Assembly: GCA_934426825.1 (NCBI GenBank) | Contig: CAKRYI010000001.1 | Span: 124,001 to 188,000 of the forward strand | Origin: an uncultured Acetatifactor sp. | Lineage (GTDB): Bacteria; Bacillota; Clostridia; Lachnospirales; Lachnospiraceae | Direction: 5' to 3' | DNA length: 64,000 bases | Shown: positions 8,574 through 16,382 of the stretch, one piece after another | Position numbering within the stretch: the first letter of the stretch is position 1 | Layout of the letters: each line of letters opens with the position of its first letter | Made by a program: the position numbers and the translations under genes | The notes under the pieces: model-generated | The model's input: the letters and a program-made list of their open reading frames with translations, nothing else | What the model was told of the DNA's origin: nothing | Database searches by the model: none

Positions 8574-8906
8574 ATGACTACTATTGTTATTCGTAAGGAC
8601 AATAACGGTTCCTACAGAGGTTTTATCTGTATGGGACATGCAGAATATGCCAGGAAAAATCAACCGGATATTTTATGTGCAGCCATTTCGGCGCTGGTAA
8701 TCGGCACCATTAACTCTTTGGAGGAACTGGCAGGCGAGAAGCTGGTTGTGGCACAGGAGGAAAGCAGCGGCTTTATCAAATGTGATTTTCAGGGTGTTTT
8801 GCAGGAAAAGTCAGTATTCCTGTTGGATTCCATGGTATTTTCTCTGGAAAATCTAAGCAGGGAATACGGTAAAAAGTATTTACAAGTAAAATTCGAGGAG
8901 GTGTAA
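8574..8906 (+). CDS. prp: Ribosomal-processing cysteine protease Prp
   Basis: Cysteine protease (YsxB) that removes the N-terminal extension of L27 in Firmicutes. The 110 residues carry the two family signatures: GHAEYA with the catalytic His and DILCAAISAL with the catalytic Cys. It starts five bases after the rplU stop and ends just before rpmA, the usual order. Its substrate site is visible in the following gene. Confidence 0.93.
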   Translation: MTTIVIRKDNNGSYRGFICMGHAEYARKNQPDILCAAISALVIGTINSLEELAGEKLVVAQEESSGFIKCDFQGVLQEKSVFLLDSMVFSLENLSREYGKKYLQVKFEEV

Positions 8907-8909
8907 ACC

Positions 8910-9194
8910 ATGTTTAATATGAACCTTCAGTTTTTCGCTCATAAAAAGGGAGTTGGTTCTACCAAGAACGGTAGAGATTCCGAGTCCAAGAGATTAGGTG
9001 CGAAGAGAGCCGACGGACAATTCGTTAAAGCAGGAAACATTCTGTACAGACAGCGTGGAACCAAGATTCATCCCGGCAACAATGTAGGAATCGGCGGTGA
9101 CGATACCTTATATGCACTGGTTGACGGTGTTCTTCGTTTTGAGAGAAAAGGAAGAGATAAGAAACAGGCTTCCGTATATCCTGTAGAGCAGTAA
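8910..9194 (+). CDS. rpmA: 50S ribosomal protein L27 with cleavable N-terminal extension
   Basis: Large-subunit protein whose mature N-terminus reaches the peptidyl transferase centre. The protein begins MFNMNLQFFA and then HKKGVGSTKNGRDS; the NLQFFA sequence ahead of HKKG is the Prp cleavage site known from staphylococci and other Firmicutes, so the mature protein should start at His11. Total length 94. The ATG follows GAGGAGGTGTAAACC. A perfect terminator follows. Confidence 0.98.
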   Translation: MFNMNLQFFAHKKGVGSTKNGRDSESKRLGAKRADGQFVKAGNILYRQRGTKIHPGNNVGIGGDDTLYALVDGVLRFERKGRDKKQASVYPVEQ

Positions 9195-9208
9195 ATTGTT
9201 ATTTAGAG

Positions 9209-9244
9209 AGGCTTCAAACAGACAGATGTTTGAAGCCTTTTTTA
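9209..9244 (+). terminator. Rho-independent terminator of the rplU operon
   Basis: Perfect 12-bp stem, AGGCTTCAAACA (9209-9220) with TGTTTGAAGCCT (9227-9238), six-base loop, then a T run to 9244. Confidence 0.9.
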
Positions 9245-9287
9245 AAGTCCGATGGAAACGGCACCTTTCAGAAAGGAGAGCAGAGTT

Positions 9288-10577
9288 ATGTTTGCTGATA
9301 GAGCCAAAATATACGTCAGAAGCGGTAAGGGAGGAGATGGACATGTCTCTTTCCGTCGCGAAAAATATGTACCCAATGGCGGTCCCGACGGAGGTGACGG
9401 CGGACGAGGCGGTGATGTCATTTTTGTGGTGGATGAGGGACTGAACACGCTCATTGACTTCAGACATATCCGAAAATACAAGGCAGAGGACGGAGAAGAA
9501 GGCGGCAAGAAAAACTGCCGCGGCAAGGACGGCAAGGATATTATTATCAAAGTTCCCGGCGGTACCGTAATTAAGGAGGCTGAGAGCGGACAGGTCATCA
9601 CGGATATGTCCGGTGATAATAAGAGAGTGGTTCTGTTAAAAGGCGGCAGAGGCGGCAACGGAAACCAGCACTATGCCACCAGCACCATGCAGGCGCCGAA
9701 ATATGCCCAGCCCGGTCAGGCAGCTCAGGAACTGGAGCTGATTTTGGAATTGAAGGTGATTGCGGATGTGGGTCTTGTCGGATTCCCCAATGTTGGAAAA
9801 TCCACTTTCTTATCCCGTGTTACCAATGCCAGACCGAAAATTGCAAACTATCATTTCACAACCTTAAATCCGAATCTTGGAGTAGTGGATTTGGAGGGAA
9901 CCGGCGGTTTTGTCATTGCGGATATTCCGGGACTCATCGAGGGAGCTTCCGAGGGTATCGGTCTCGGTCATGAGTTTTTACGTCATATTGAACGAACCAA
10001 GGTATTGATTCATATTGTGGATGCGGCAGGTACGGAAGGACGCGACCCCATTCAGGATATTTATGCCATCAATAAGGAATTGGAGGCGTACAATGCAGAT
10101 ATTGCAAAACGCCCACAGGTGATTGCGGCGAATAAGATAGATGCAATTTATGACAACGAAAATAACGCTGTTGAAGCGATAAAGGCTGAATTTGAGCCAA
10201 AAGGAATTAAAGTATACCCGATTTCCGCAGTGACCGGAGAAGGGGTAAAGGAACTTCTGTATCATGTAAATGATATGCTTCAGGAAATCGGTGAGGAAAC
10301 CACCGTATTTGAGCAGGAATACTTCCCGGATCAGAAGGGAACCTATTCGGACGAGCCGTATACCGTTGAGTATGATGCGGAAGAGGATGAATATGTGGTG
10401 GAAGGCCCCAGAATCGAAAAGATGCTGGGATATACCAATCTTGAGAGCGAGAAAGGTTTCTCCTTCTTCCAGAGATTTTTGAAGGAAAACGGCATTTTGG
10501 ACGAATTGGAAGCCCTCGGAATCAAGGAGGGAGATACCGTCAGAATGTATGGTCTTTCTTTTGACTACTACAAATAA
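9288..10577 (+). CDS. obgE: GTPase Obg (ribosome assembly)
   Basis: Essential GTPase that acts in 50S subunit maturation and links growth to stringent signalling. The 429 residues show the three family domains: the glycine-rich Obg fold (about 1-158, GGDGGRGGDV and KGGRGGNGNQHY), the G domain with GFPNVGKST, DIPGLIEGA and NKID, and a C-terminal OCT domain. The frame is open 36 bases upstream, but ATG 9288 follows GAAAGGAGAG and gives the normal MFADRAKIYV start. First gene of obgE-yhbY-nadD-yqeK-rsfS. Confidence 0.98.
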   Translation: MFADRAKIYVRSGKGGDGHVSFRREKYVPNGGPDGGDGGRGGDVIFVVDEGLNTLIDFRHIRKYKAEDGEEGGKKNCRGKDGKDIIIKVPGGTVIKEAESGQVITDMSGDNKRVVLLKGGRGGNGNQHYATSTMQAPKYAQPGQAAQELELILELKVIADVGLVGFPNVGKSTFLSRVTNARPKIANYHFTTLNPNLGVVDLEGTGGFVIADIPGLIEGASEGIGLGHEFLRHIERTKVLIHIVDAAGTEGRDPIQDIYAINKELEAYNADIAKRPQVIAANKIDAIYDNENNAVEAIKAEFEPKGIKVYPISAVTGEGVKELLYHVNDMLQEIGEETTVFEQEYFPDQKGTYSDEPYTVEYDAEEDEYVVEGPRIEKMLGYTNLESEKGFSFFQRFLKENGILDELEALGIKEGDTVRMYGLSFDYYK

Positions 10578-10592
10578 TACGGAGGAATGATT

Positions 10593-10883
10593 ATGACCAG
10601 TAAGCAGAGAGCATATCTGAAAAGTCTTGCAAGCACGTTAGACCCCGTGTTTCAGGTGGGAAAGTCAAGTCTTACACCGGAAATCACAGAGGCTGTGTCG
10701 GAGTGTTTTAACCGGAATGAACTGATTAAAATTGCAGTGCTTAAAAACTGCATGGATGATCCGAGAGCCATCGCAGAGGTGCTTGGAGAGAGAACACACT
10801 CACAGGTAGTTCAGGTGATAGGTAAAAAGATTGTCCTGTATAAGCCTGACAGAGACAACCCTAAGATTCAGCTTCCCAAATAA
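10593..10883 (+). CDS. yhbY: YhbY/CRM-domain RNA-binding protein
   Basis: Small protein with a single CRS1-YhbY domain that associates with pre-50S particles. The family signature MTSKQRAYLKSLA, FQVGKSSLTPEI and GERTHSQVVQVIGKKIVLY is complete; 96 residues. ATG 10587 directly abuts GGAGGA, so ATG 10593, six bases later, is the better start. It lies 15 bases after obgE. Confidence 0.93.
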   Translation: MTSKQRAYLKSLASTLDPVFQVGKSSLTPEITEAVSECFNRNELIKIAVLKNCMDDPRAIAEVLGERTHSQVVQVIGKKIVLYKPDRDNPKIQLPK

Positions 10884-10923
10884 GTATTTTTAGAAAACCG
10901 TATGTTTTCAGGAGAGCACAGTG

Positions 10924-11529
10924 ATGAAAAAAGTGGGTATCATGGGTGGAACCTTCAACCCGATTCATATCGGTCATCTGATTCTGGCGCAAAGAGCCAT
11001 GGAGGAGCTTTCTCTGGATGAGGTGTGGTTCATTCCGACGGGATGTTCCTATATGAAAAAGGACTCCGTGGATATACTGTCCGGGCAGGAAAGGCTTGAA
11101 ATGGCTGCGCTGGCGGTGCAGGATAACCCGAAAATGAAATGTCTGGATATTGAAATCAAAAGAAACGGTTATACTTATAGTTACGAAACTTTAGAACAGC
11201 TTAACCGGGAGAATCCGGATACCGGATTTTACTTTATTTTTGGTGCAGACTGTCTGTTTTCCATTGAAAAATGGAAATATCCGGAACGGATTTTTGACAG
11301 CTGTACGATTGCGGCGGCAGTGCGAAACGGTGCATCGGTAGATGCAATGGAGGCGAAAAGCGCGGAGTTAAAAGAACGCTATGGAGCGGATATTTGTCTG
11401 GTTCCGTTTCCGAATTTGGAAATATCCTCCACGGATATCAGAGAGCGTATCAGAATGGGAAAGAGCGTCCGCTATCTTTTGCCTGAAAATGTGCTTGCCT
11501 ATATTGAAGAAAAGAGATTTTATAGATGA
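10924..11529 (+). CDS. nadD: Nicotinate-nucleotide adenylyltransferase
   Basis: Adenylates nicotinate mononucleotide to deamido-NAD in NAD synthesis. The 201 residues carry GGTFNPIHIGHL (nucleotidyl-transferase HIGH motif), FIFGADCL and SSTDIRERI. ATG 10924 follows CAGGAGAGCACAGTG; an in-frame GTG sits just before it. The stop overlaps the yqeK start in an ATGA arrangement. Confidence 0.96.
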   Translation: MKKVGIMGGTFNPIHIGHLILAQRAMEELSLDEVWFIPTGCSYMKKDSVDILSGQERLEMAALAVQDNPKMKCLDIEIKRNGYTYSYETLEQLNRENPDTGFYFIFGADCLFSIEKWKYPERIFDSCTIAAAVRNGASVDAMEAKSAELKERYGADICLVPFPNLEISSTDIRERIRMGKSVRYLLPENVLAYIEEKRFYR

Positions 11530-12128
11530 AGAGAATCAACGAACTTTCCAAAATAAGAAGGGCGATGGAAAAGACCTTGGACCCGAAGCGCTACGAACAT
11601 ACCCTTGGGGTGGAATTTACAGCGGCGGCGCTTGCCATGCGCTATGATGCCTCTGTGCAGAATGCGCAGCTTGCCGGTCTGTTACACGACTGCGCGAAGT
11701 GCCTTTCGGACGAAAAGCGCCTCGCAATCTGTGAGCGCCACAACATCAGCGTGAATGATGTGGAAAAAAGAAATCCGTTTCTGCTGCATGCAAAGGTTGG
11801 AAGTTTTCTTGCCATGGATGAATATGGAGTGACTGACCCGGATGTCATTCATGCCATTTTAAACCATACCACCGGAAGACCGGGGATGAGTCTTTTGGAA
11901 AAAATTATCTTTATTGCGGATTATATCGAACCGGGCAGAAAACAGGCGCCCAATCTGCAGATGATTCGCAAACTGGCATTTATCAATTTAGACGAGGCGC
12001 TCATCAAAATTCTGGAGGATACTTTAACCTATCTGAAAGAAAGCGGCGGAGAGATAGACCCTATGACGGAAAAGACATATCAGTATTATCGTTCGGAAAA
12101 TGATGAAAATACGGGAAAGGTGGACTAA
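11526..12128 (+). CDS. yqeK: YqeK family HD-domain diadenosine tetraphosphatase
   Basis: HD-superfamily hydrolase; Bacillus and related YqeK proteins split Ap4A symmetrically. The 200 residues contain the metal motif YEHTLGVE, then LAGLLHDCAKC with the HD pair, HAKVGSFLA and IIFIADYIEPGR. The start overlaps the nadD stop by four bases, which indicates translational coupling in the conserved nadD-yqeK-rsfS order. Confidence 0.93.
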   Translation: MKRINELSKIRRAMEKTLDPKRYEHTLGVEFTAAALAMRYDASVQNAQLAGLLHDCAKCLSDEKRLAICERHNISVNDVEKRNPFLLHAKVGSFLAMDEYGVTDPDVIHAILNHTTGRPGMSLLEKIIFIADYIEPGRKQAPNLQMIRKLAFINLDEALIKILEDTLTYLKESGGEIDPMTEKTYQYYRSENDENTGKVD

Positions 12129-12129
12129 A

Positions 12130-12483
12130 ATGGAGACAAATGCAAAAGAACTGGCAAGACTGGCAATTAAGGCGTTGGAGGATAAAAAGGCAGAGGACAT
12201 TAAAGTGATTGATATTAGCGGAGTCTCTGTCATTGCGGATTACTTTATCATTGCGGGCGGTAACAACAGAAGCCAGATACAGGCGCTCTGCGATAACGTG
12301 AGTGAACAGCTCGGACGCGCAGGACATCCCGAAAAACAGATTGAGGGATATGATACCGCAAACTGGATTTTGCTGGATTTCGGCGATATTATCGTACACA
12401 TTTTTGATAAAGAGAACAGACTTCTCTATGATTTGGAGAGAATCTGGAGAGACGGAAAACAGGTGGACATTGACACTCTGTAA
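12130..12483 (+). CDS. rsfS: Ribosomal silencing factor RsfS
   Basis: Binds L14 on the 50S subunit and blocks subunit joining under starvation. The 117 residues contain the family core KAEDIKVIDISGVS, ADYFIIAGGNNRSQIQA, EGYDTANWILLDFGD and VHIFDKENRLLYDLERIW. ATG 12130 lies one base past the yqeK stop; the frame is open 30 bases upstream inside yqeK but without a ribosome binding site. Confidence 0.96.
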   Translation: METNAKELARLAIKALEDKKAEDIKVIDISGVSVIADYFIIAGGNNRSQIQALCDNVSEQLGRAGHPEKQIEGYDTANWILLDFGDIIVHIFDKENRLLYDLERIWRDGKQVDIDTL

Positions 12484-12493
12484 TGTATAACAT

Positions 12494-12545
12494 AAAAGGG
12501 ACTTTCCGACGGGGCAGTAATGCTTTGCGGAGAGTCCCTTTTGCG
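12494..12545 (+). terminator. Terminator between convergent rsfS and DUF378 gene
   Basis: AAAAGGGACTTTCCG pairs with CGGAGAGTCCCTTTT over 15 bp with one G-T pair. A-rich and T-rich flanks allow it to act on both strands. Confidence 0.85.
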
Positions 12546-12554
12546 TTACGCTGC

Positions 12555-12770
12555 TTAAGCTGCGTCTTTGCTGTCACCGAGACGCATATAGAAAGTCAGC
12601 AGATATATGCCGCAGATACCGACAATCATGTAGACGATTCGTGATAACCAAGACATATCGCCAAAGAGGAAGGCTACAAGGTCAAAACGGAATAAACCAA
12701 TCAGCCCCCAGTTGATGGCACCGATGATTGCAATGGTCAGTGCCGTACCATCTAAATATTTGTTACCCAT
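12555..12770 (-). CDS. DUF378 family small membrane protein
   Basis: A 71-residue protein with two hydrophobic helices (ALTIAIIGAINWGLIGLF and IVYMIVGICGIYLLTF), matching the DUF378/YuzA family of unknown function. The frame is open to 12791, but the ATG at 12770 has TGAGGA four bases upstream and begins MGNKYLDGTALT, the usual start. The region before it contains a hairpin directly ahead of the ribosome binding site, a motif repeated before two other genes in the window. Confidence 0.8.
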   Translation of the reverse strand: MGNKYLDGTALTIAIIGAINWGLIGLFRFDLVAFLFGDMSWLSRIVYMIVGICGIYLLTFYMRLGDSKDAA

Positions 12771-12771
12771 G

Positions 12772-12804
12772 CTATCCTCATTTCTGCGCATCTGTGTCGC
12801 GCAA
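12772..12804 (-). repeat. Hairpin plus ribosome binding site motif, copy in front of the DUF378 gene
   Basis: On the minus strand TGCGC and GCGCA enclose a nine-base loop and run directly into AGAAATGAGGA and the ATG. The core GCGCAGAAATGAGGA is shared with the copy at 38412, although the loop sequence differs. Confidence 0.5.
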
Positions 12805-12948
12805 TATTATGATACAGAAGATAGCATGCCCGTTTCTGTTGATATTATACTGTGGGTGTAGAGAAGAAAACAGCCCACAGATGAAACAGATATCTTTCTA
12901 TAAATTAAATAGATTTTTTCATAAATAAATAGAATCTTTATGAAATGG

Positions 12949-12971
12949 CGGCAGGACAGCGGCTCCTGCCG
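12949..12971 (-). terminator. Inverted repeat downstream of lexA, possible terminator
   Basis: CGGCAGGA (12949-12956) and TCCTGCCG (12964-12971) form a perfect 8-bp GC-rich stem about 75 bases past the lexA stop. There is no clear T run on the minus strand, so termination is uncertain. Confidence 0.4.
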
Positions 12972-13044
12972 GATTGAATTCTGCATTTACAGAATCGGTA
13001 TGCTGTAAATCCGCATATGTAGAATCTGAAAATCAATTAAAACA

Positions 13045-13662
13045 CTACCGGTAAAAACGGAAGATACCGAATACCGTTCCCAAAATCTGGCAATCGTCAA
13101 CAATAATGGGATCCATGGTGTCGTTCTCGGGCTGCAGACGGATATGCCCCTCCTCCTTATAAAATGTCTTGACGGTTGCGGAATCATCAATCAAGGCAAC
13201 GACCATTTCACCGTTATGTGCGGTATTGCAGGAGTGGACAAACACTCTGTCTCCGTCAAAGATACCGGCGTTAATCATGGAGTCGCCGCGTACGTTCAGA
13301 ATAAAGGATTCTCCCTTAGGAACAACATCCGCGGGAACCGGAAAATAATCCTGTATGTTCTCCTCGGCGAGAATGGGAAGTCCGGCTGCCACATTCCCGA
13401 TAATCGGCAGGCTCACCATCTCCGTGCGGACCATCTGAAAGCTGTCATCGCAGATTTCGATGGCACGAGGCTTCGTGGGGTCACGTCTGATATAGCCGTT
13501 CTTCTCCAATGTCTCCAAATGGGAATGAACGGAAGAGGTAGATTTCAGATTCACGGTCTCGCAGATTTCGCGAACCGTGGGCGGATACCCCTTCTTTAAA
13601 ATCTCATCTTTAATATAGTTCAGTATTTCCTGTTGCTTGGGGGTAATCTTACCAAAGCCCAT
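13045..13662 (-). CDS. lexA: SOS repressor LexA
   Basis: Represses DNA-damage genes and cleaves itself when RecA filaments form. The 205 residues have an N-terminal winged helix (TVREICETVNLKSTSSVHSHL), the Ala93-Gly94 cleavage site in NVAAGLPI, and the S24-type dyad Ser128 in VRGDSM and Lys165 in ATVKTFY. ATG 13662 follows AAGGGAGGACG; the frame is open eight codons upstream. A promoter and several SOS-box-like sites lie in front of it, consistent with autoregulation and with joint control of the divergent LysM gene. Confidence 0.98.
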   Translation of the reverse strand: MGFGKITPKQQEILNYIKDEILKKGYPPTVREICETVNLKSTSSVHSHLETLEKNGYIRRDPTKPRAIEICDDSFQMVRTEMVSLPIIGNVAAGLPILAEENIQDYFPVPADVVPKGESFILNVRGDSMINAGIFDGDRVFVHSCNTAHNGEMVVALIDDSATVKTFYKEEGHIRLQPENDTMDPIIVDDCQILGTVFGIFRFYR

Positions 13663-13697
13663 GTGCACGTCCTCCCTTTTTTTCATTTATTATAAAA

Positions 13698-13726
13698 AGT
13701 ATAGCATACCATTTTCCAAAAAGCAA
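13698..13726 (-). promoter_or_regulatory. lexA: lexA promoter
   Basis: Read on the minus strand, TTGCTT (13726-13721) and TATACT (13703-13698) are 17 bases apart. A LexA-box-like site at 13725-13736 touches the -35 box. Confidence 0.65.
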
Positions 13727-13779
13727 ACATATATTCCAAAAATATGTTCGATTTTCTATTGACAAAAGAAAATATGTTC
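13725..13779. promoter_or_regulatory. Three degenerate LexA boxes in the lexA/LysM intergenic region
   Basis: AAACATATATTC (13725-13736), AAAAATATGTTC (13738-13749) and GAAAATATGTTC (13768-13779) all keep the GAAC-N4-GTTC spacing with an ATAT centre. The last lies inside the spacer of the rightward promoter, and the direct repeat AATATGTTCGAT occurs twice, 30 bases apart. Confidence 0.55.
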
Positions 13780-13787
13780 GATATAAT
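13759..13787 (+). promoter_or_regulatory. Consensus promoter of the LysM (YneA-like) gene
   Basis: TTGACA (13759-13764), 17 bases, TATAAT (13782-13787): a full consensus promoter. SOS-box-like sites overlap its spacer and lie just downstream, so strong expression is expected once LexA is lost. Confidence 0.8.
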
Positions 13788-13794
13788 GCAATCA

Positions 13795-13807
13795 GAACGG
13801 ATGTTCC
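13795..13807. promoter_or_regulatory. Canonical SOS (LexA) box
   Basis: GAACGGATGTTCC fits the Bacillus-type consensus GAACRNRYGTTYC at every position. It sits eight bases after the -10 box of the rightward promoter, where a bound repressor would block transcription. Confidence 0.75.
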
Positions 13808-13846
13808 GAACACATTTTCTAAGCTGTTGGAAAGGATATGAGGATT

Positions 13847-14248
13847 ATGAGAACAGACAGGAATTACAGAGTAAATGAGATGACGGACAGAGAGTATCGT
13901 GCCTATAAGAGACAGTGCAGAATCCGCAGGGAGCGCAGACGCAAAGTGCTGACACTTTTTCTGACGGTATGCCTGATTGTTATCTGTGCCGGTTCCTATC
14001 ATTCCATTGTATCCAGTGCAAAGTCCGGCAGTGATGACATTGCTTTTAAATATTATACCGATATTACGGTAGCGGCAGGAGATACCTTGTGGGATATTGC
14101 GGACGAATATATTGATTATGAGCAGTATAAAGACAAGGACAGCTACATTACGGAGGTAAGAAGCATCAACCACATTGCGGAAGATGCCTCTATTCGTGCG
14201 GGACAGAATCTGATTGTCCCCTATTATTCCCATGAATTTGTAAAGTAA
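13847..14248 (+). CDS. YneA-like LysM protein, probable SOS-induced division inhibitor
   Basis: A 133-residue protein: a basic cytosolic N-terminus, one transmembrane helix (about residues 35-56, VLTLFLTVCLIVICAG) and an extracellular LysM domain (ITVAAGDTLWDIADEY to AGQNLIVPYY). Bacillus YneA has the same single-helix plus LysM design, is divergent from lexA, and delays division after DNA damage. Position, SOS boxes and domain order support the same role here; sequence identity was not measured. ATG 13838 lies one base from AAAGGA, so ATG 13847 is preferred. Confidence 0.75.
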   Translation: MRTDRNYRVNEMTDREYRAYKRQCRIRRERRRKVLTLFLTVCLIVICAGSYHSIVSSAKSGSDDIAFKYYTDITVAAGDTLWDIADEYIDYEQYKDKDSYITEVRSINHIAEDASIRAGQNLIVPYYSHEFVK

Positions 14249-14277
14249 ACGGCTATTGCTGTTACCGGTTATTTCTG

Positions 14278-15366
14278 TTACAGGGGCGGTGCTTTTCGGG
14301 TGGAATGAGAGTTCTCCCTTAAATGTACGGCGTTGGCTGCCCGTCTGCGGCGTTCGTCCTCCTGTGCAGCGTAGTGTTTTCGGGTGGTATTGACGTCCTT
14401 ATGTCCTAAGACGTCTGCCACAAGATAAATATCACCGGTTTCCTGATAGAGCGTGGTGCCATAGGTGCTCCGCAGCTTGTGTGGGGTAATTTTCTTTAAT
14501 GTCGTAACTCTCGAAGCATATTTTTTTACCAGATTTTCAACGGAGCGAACAGCAATTCTGCGGTTTTGCAGGGAGAGGAAGAGTGCATTTTCGTGTCCCT
14601 CGGCAGGAATGATATGTTCACGCTGTTCCAGATAATCCAAGAGAGCAGTTTCCACCTCCTCGCCAAAATAGATAACTGCCTCATAACCGCCTTTTCTGCG
14701 GATTTTGATTCCGTTCACGTCAAAGTCAATATCAGAAATGTTAAGTCCCACACATTCCGATACTCGGATTCCGGTACCCAATAACAGGGTCAAAAGCGCA
14801 ACATCCCTTACTTTAGTCTTTTTATGGTATTCCAGTTCCTTTTTTGTGAGATTATCGCCGTTTTCCACCTGATCCAATAAAATTGCCACCTCGTTTGGCT
14901 CCAGACGGATAATTTCTTTTTCGTGGAGCTTGGGGAGGGGAACCAAAGCGGCGGGATTTTTTTCAATCATCTCGTTCTCAAAAAAATAGTTGTAAAAACT
15001 TCTGAGAGATGCTAATTTCCGGGATTTTCCACGCTCGTCATTGGTAATGTCCTTGCCGTCCTTTTGGTAAAGGGAAATATATTCCAAGTATTCCTCGATA
15101 TCCATTCGGGAAAGGCGGTCTAACAGCGATAGCGGATAATCGGTTATTTCCATTTTGGCACATACGCTGTTTGTCTCGTGTAAGAATTCAAAAAACAGCC
15201 GTATGTCGTAGGCGTATGCAAGGCGTGTCCGGGTAGAGGTATATTCCTCGATTCCACGGAAGAAGGTCTTGCAAAAGGGCGGAAGAGTGGCAAGGACAGC
15301 CCGGAGTTTTATAATATTCTGTTTGTTTTGCTCGTCATGGTAATTTTCCTGTTTCACAACCGCCAT
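14278..15366 (-). CDS. Tyrosine recombinase (XerC/XerD/XerS-like)
   Basis: A 362-residue site-specific recombinase with the complete catalytic set: Arg201 (GTGIRVSE), Lys225, His296 and Arg299 (PHKLRST), His322 (LGHKD) and nucleophile Tyr332. An N-terminal core-binding SAM-like domain spans about residues 30-135. The length resembles the single-protein XerS recombinases of streptococci more than typical 300-residue XerC or XerD. No phage or transposon genes lie nearby and it is four bases from ttcA, so a chromosomal housekeeping role such as dimer resolution is more likely than a mobile element; no dif-like site was identified. Confidence 0.85.
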   Translation of the reverse strand: MAVVKQENYHDEQNKQNIIKLRAVLATLPPFCKTFFRGIEEYTSTRTRLAYAYDIRLFFEFLHETNSVCAKMEITDYPLSLLDRLSRMDIEEYLEYISLYQKDGKDITNDERGKSRKLASLRSFYNYFFENEMIEKNPAALVPLPKLHEKEIIRLEPNEVAILLDQVENGDNLTKKELEYHKKTKVRDVALLTLLLGTGIRVSECVGLNISDIDFDVNGIKIRRKGGYEAVIYFGEEVETALLDYLEQREHIIPAEGHENALFLSLQNRRIAVRSVENLVKKYASRVTTLKKITPHKLRSTYGTTLYQETGDIYLVADVLGHKDVNTTRKHYAAQEDERRRRAANAVHLRENSHSTRKAPPL

Positions 15367-15370
15367 TGTG

Positions 15371-16084
15371 TTATCTCCATCCTTCCAGACTGCTGTTTTT
15401 CACAGCGGTAAACATTCTTTCTTTTACACCGGGATTCTCCAGATTCATCTGCCGTATCAGATTTTTTACATATTCTCTTCTGGTATGACCGTCCATCGGA
15501 CAGGTGCTTTTCACGACCGGAAGATTATATTTATGTACAAAGCCTTTTACATCCGATTCTCCCATATACAAAAGGGGACGTATGACGGTGATACCGGTGC
15601 GGTCAAGGTGTGTGACCGGAGAAAAGGTGTGAAGCCTGCCCTCATAAAGCAGGGACATCATCATTGTCTCGATGACATCATCCTTGTGGTGGGCATAGGC
15701 AATTTTGTTGCACCCCATTTTGATAAGTGCGTCATTGATGGCACCCTTTCGCATTTTGGCACAGAGAGAGCAGGGATTGTTCTCCTTGCGTATGTCAAAG
15801 ACAATCTGTGCAATTTCCGTTTTTACAATGGTGTAAGGAACGTCCAATTCCGCACACAGTTTTTGAACTGCATCAAAATTGATATTCTGGAATCCTACAT
15901 CTGCGGTGATGGCGTATAATTCAAAATTCTGAGGGTAAAATCTGCGCAGATTGCTCAGCGCATACAAAAGCGTGAGACTGTCCTTGCCTCCGGATATTCC
16001 GACGGCAATTTTATCGCCGGTTTCAATCATATGATAATCATCGACAGCCTGTCTGACGTTGCTTAATACCTGTTGAAGTTTCAT
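15371..16084 (-). CDS. ttcA: TtcA-type tRNA thiolation enzyme
   Basis: ATP-pyrophosphatase-fold enzyme expected to make 2-thiocytidine in tRNA with a [4Fe-4S] cluster. The PP-loop SGGKDS is at 31-36; Cys105 and Cys108 (CSLC) and Cys195 (STCPMDGH) fit the three cluster ligands of E. coli TtcA. The length of 237 is shorter than the 311-residue E. coli enzyme, mainly at the ends. It is the first gene of a two-gene unit with the recombinase. Exact tRNA target is inferred from family. Confidence 0.88.
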   Translation of the reverse strand: MKLQQVLSNVRQAVDDYHMIETGDKIAVGISGGKDSLTLLYALSNLRRFYPQNFELYAITADVGFQNINFDAVQKLCAELDVPYTIVKTEIAQIVFDIRKENNPCSLCAKMRKGAINDALIKMGCNKIAYAHHKDDVIETMMMSLLYEGRLHTFSPVTHLDRTGITVIRPLLYMGESDVKGFVHKYNLPVVKSTCPMDGHTRREYVKNLIRQMNLENPGVKERMFTAVKNSSLEGWR

Positions 16085-16265
16085 GGTTCCTCCGATTTGT
16101 ACTGCACATCTGTTGTGTGTATATTACGGAATTGAAGCAGAAAGCAGCTTCTGCGTGAATAAGGAAGCACCTTCTGTTTTGGGATATTTCTATTTTAGTA
16201 TTTTTGAGCGTTAAAAACAATAGTAAGCTGTATGAGGTTTCTATAAGGTTTTTACATTTCTTAAC

Positions 16266-16294
16266 TTGTGGTGAGAGTAAATTCAGTGTATATT
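16266..16294 (+). promoter_or_regulatory. Weak promoter candidate for the AI-2E family gene
   Basis: TTGTGG (16266-16271), 17 bases, TATATT (16289-16294). The -35 box is poor. The surrounding 298-base gap between ttcA and this gene shows no other clear feature. Confidence 0.35.
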
Positions 16295-16382
16295 AATAAT
16301 ATGCAGGTTGTATTTCATAGAATGAATTACAAATCGGATAGATAAAAGTGTAGACAAATGCAGTGCAGAAGAGGGAATCGGA

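Noticed and set aside
14278..16084. Recombinase as the mark of a prophage or integrative element
   Set aside because: Neighbours are lexA and ttcA, with no phage genes, attachment repeats or tRNA; the local composition looks ordinary.
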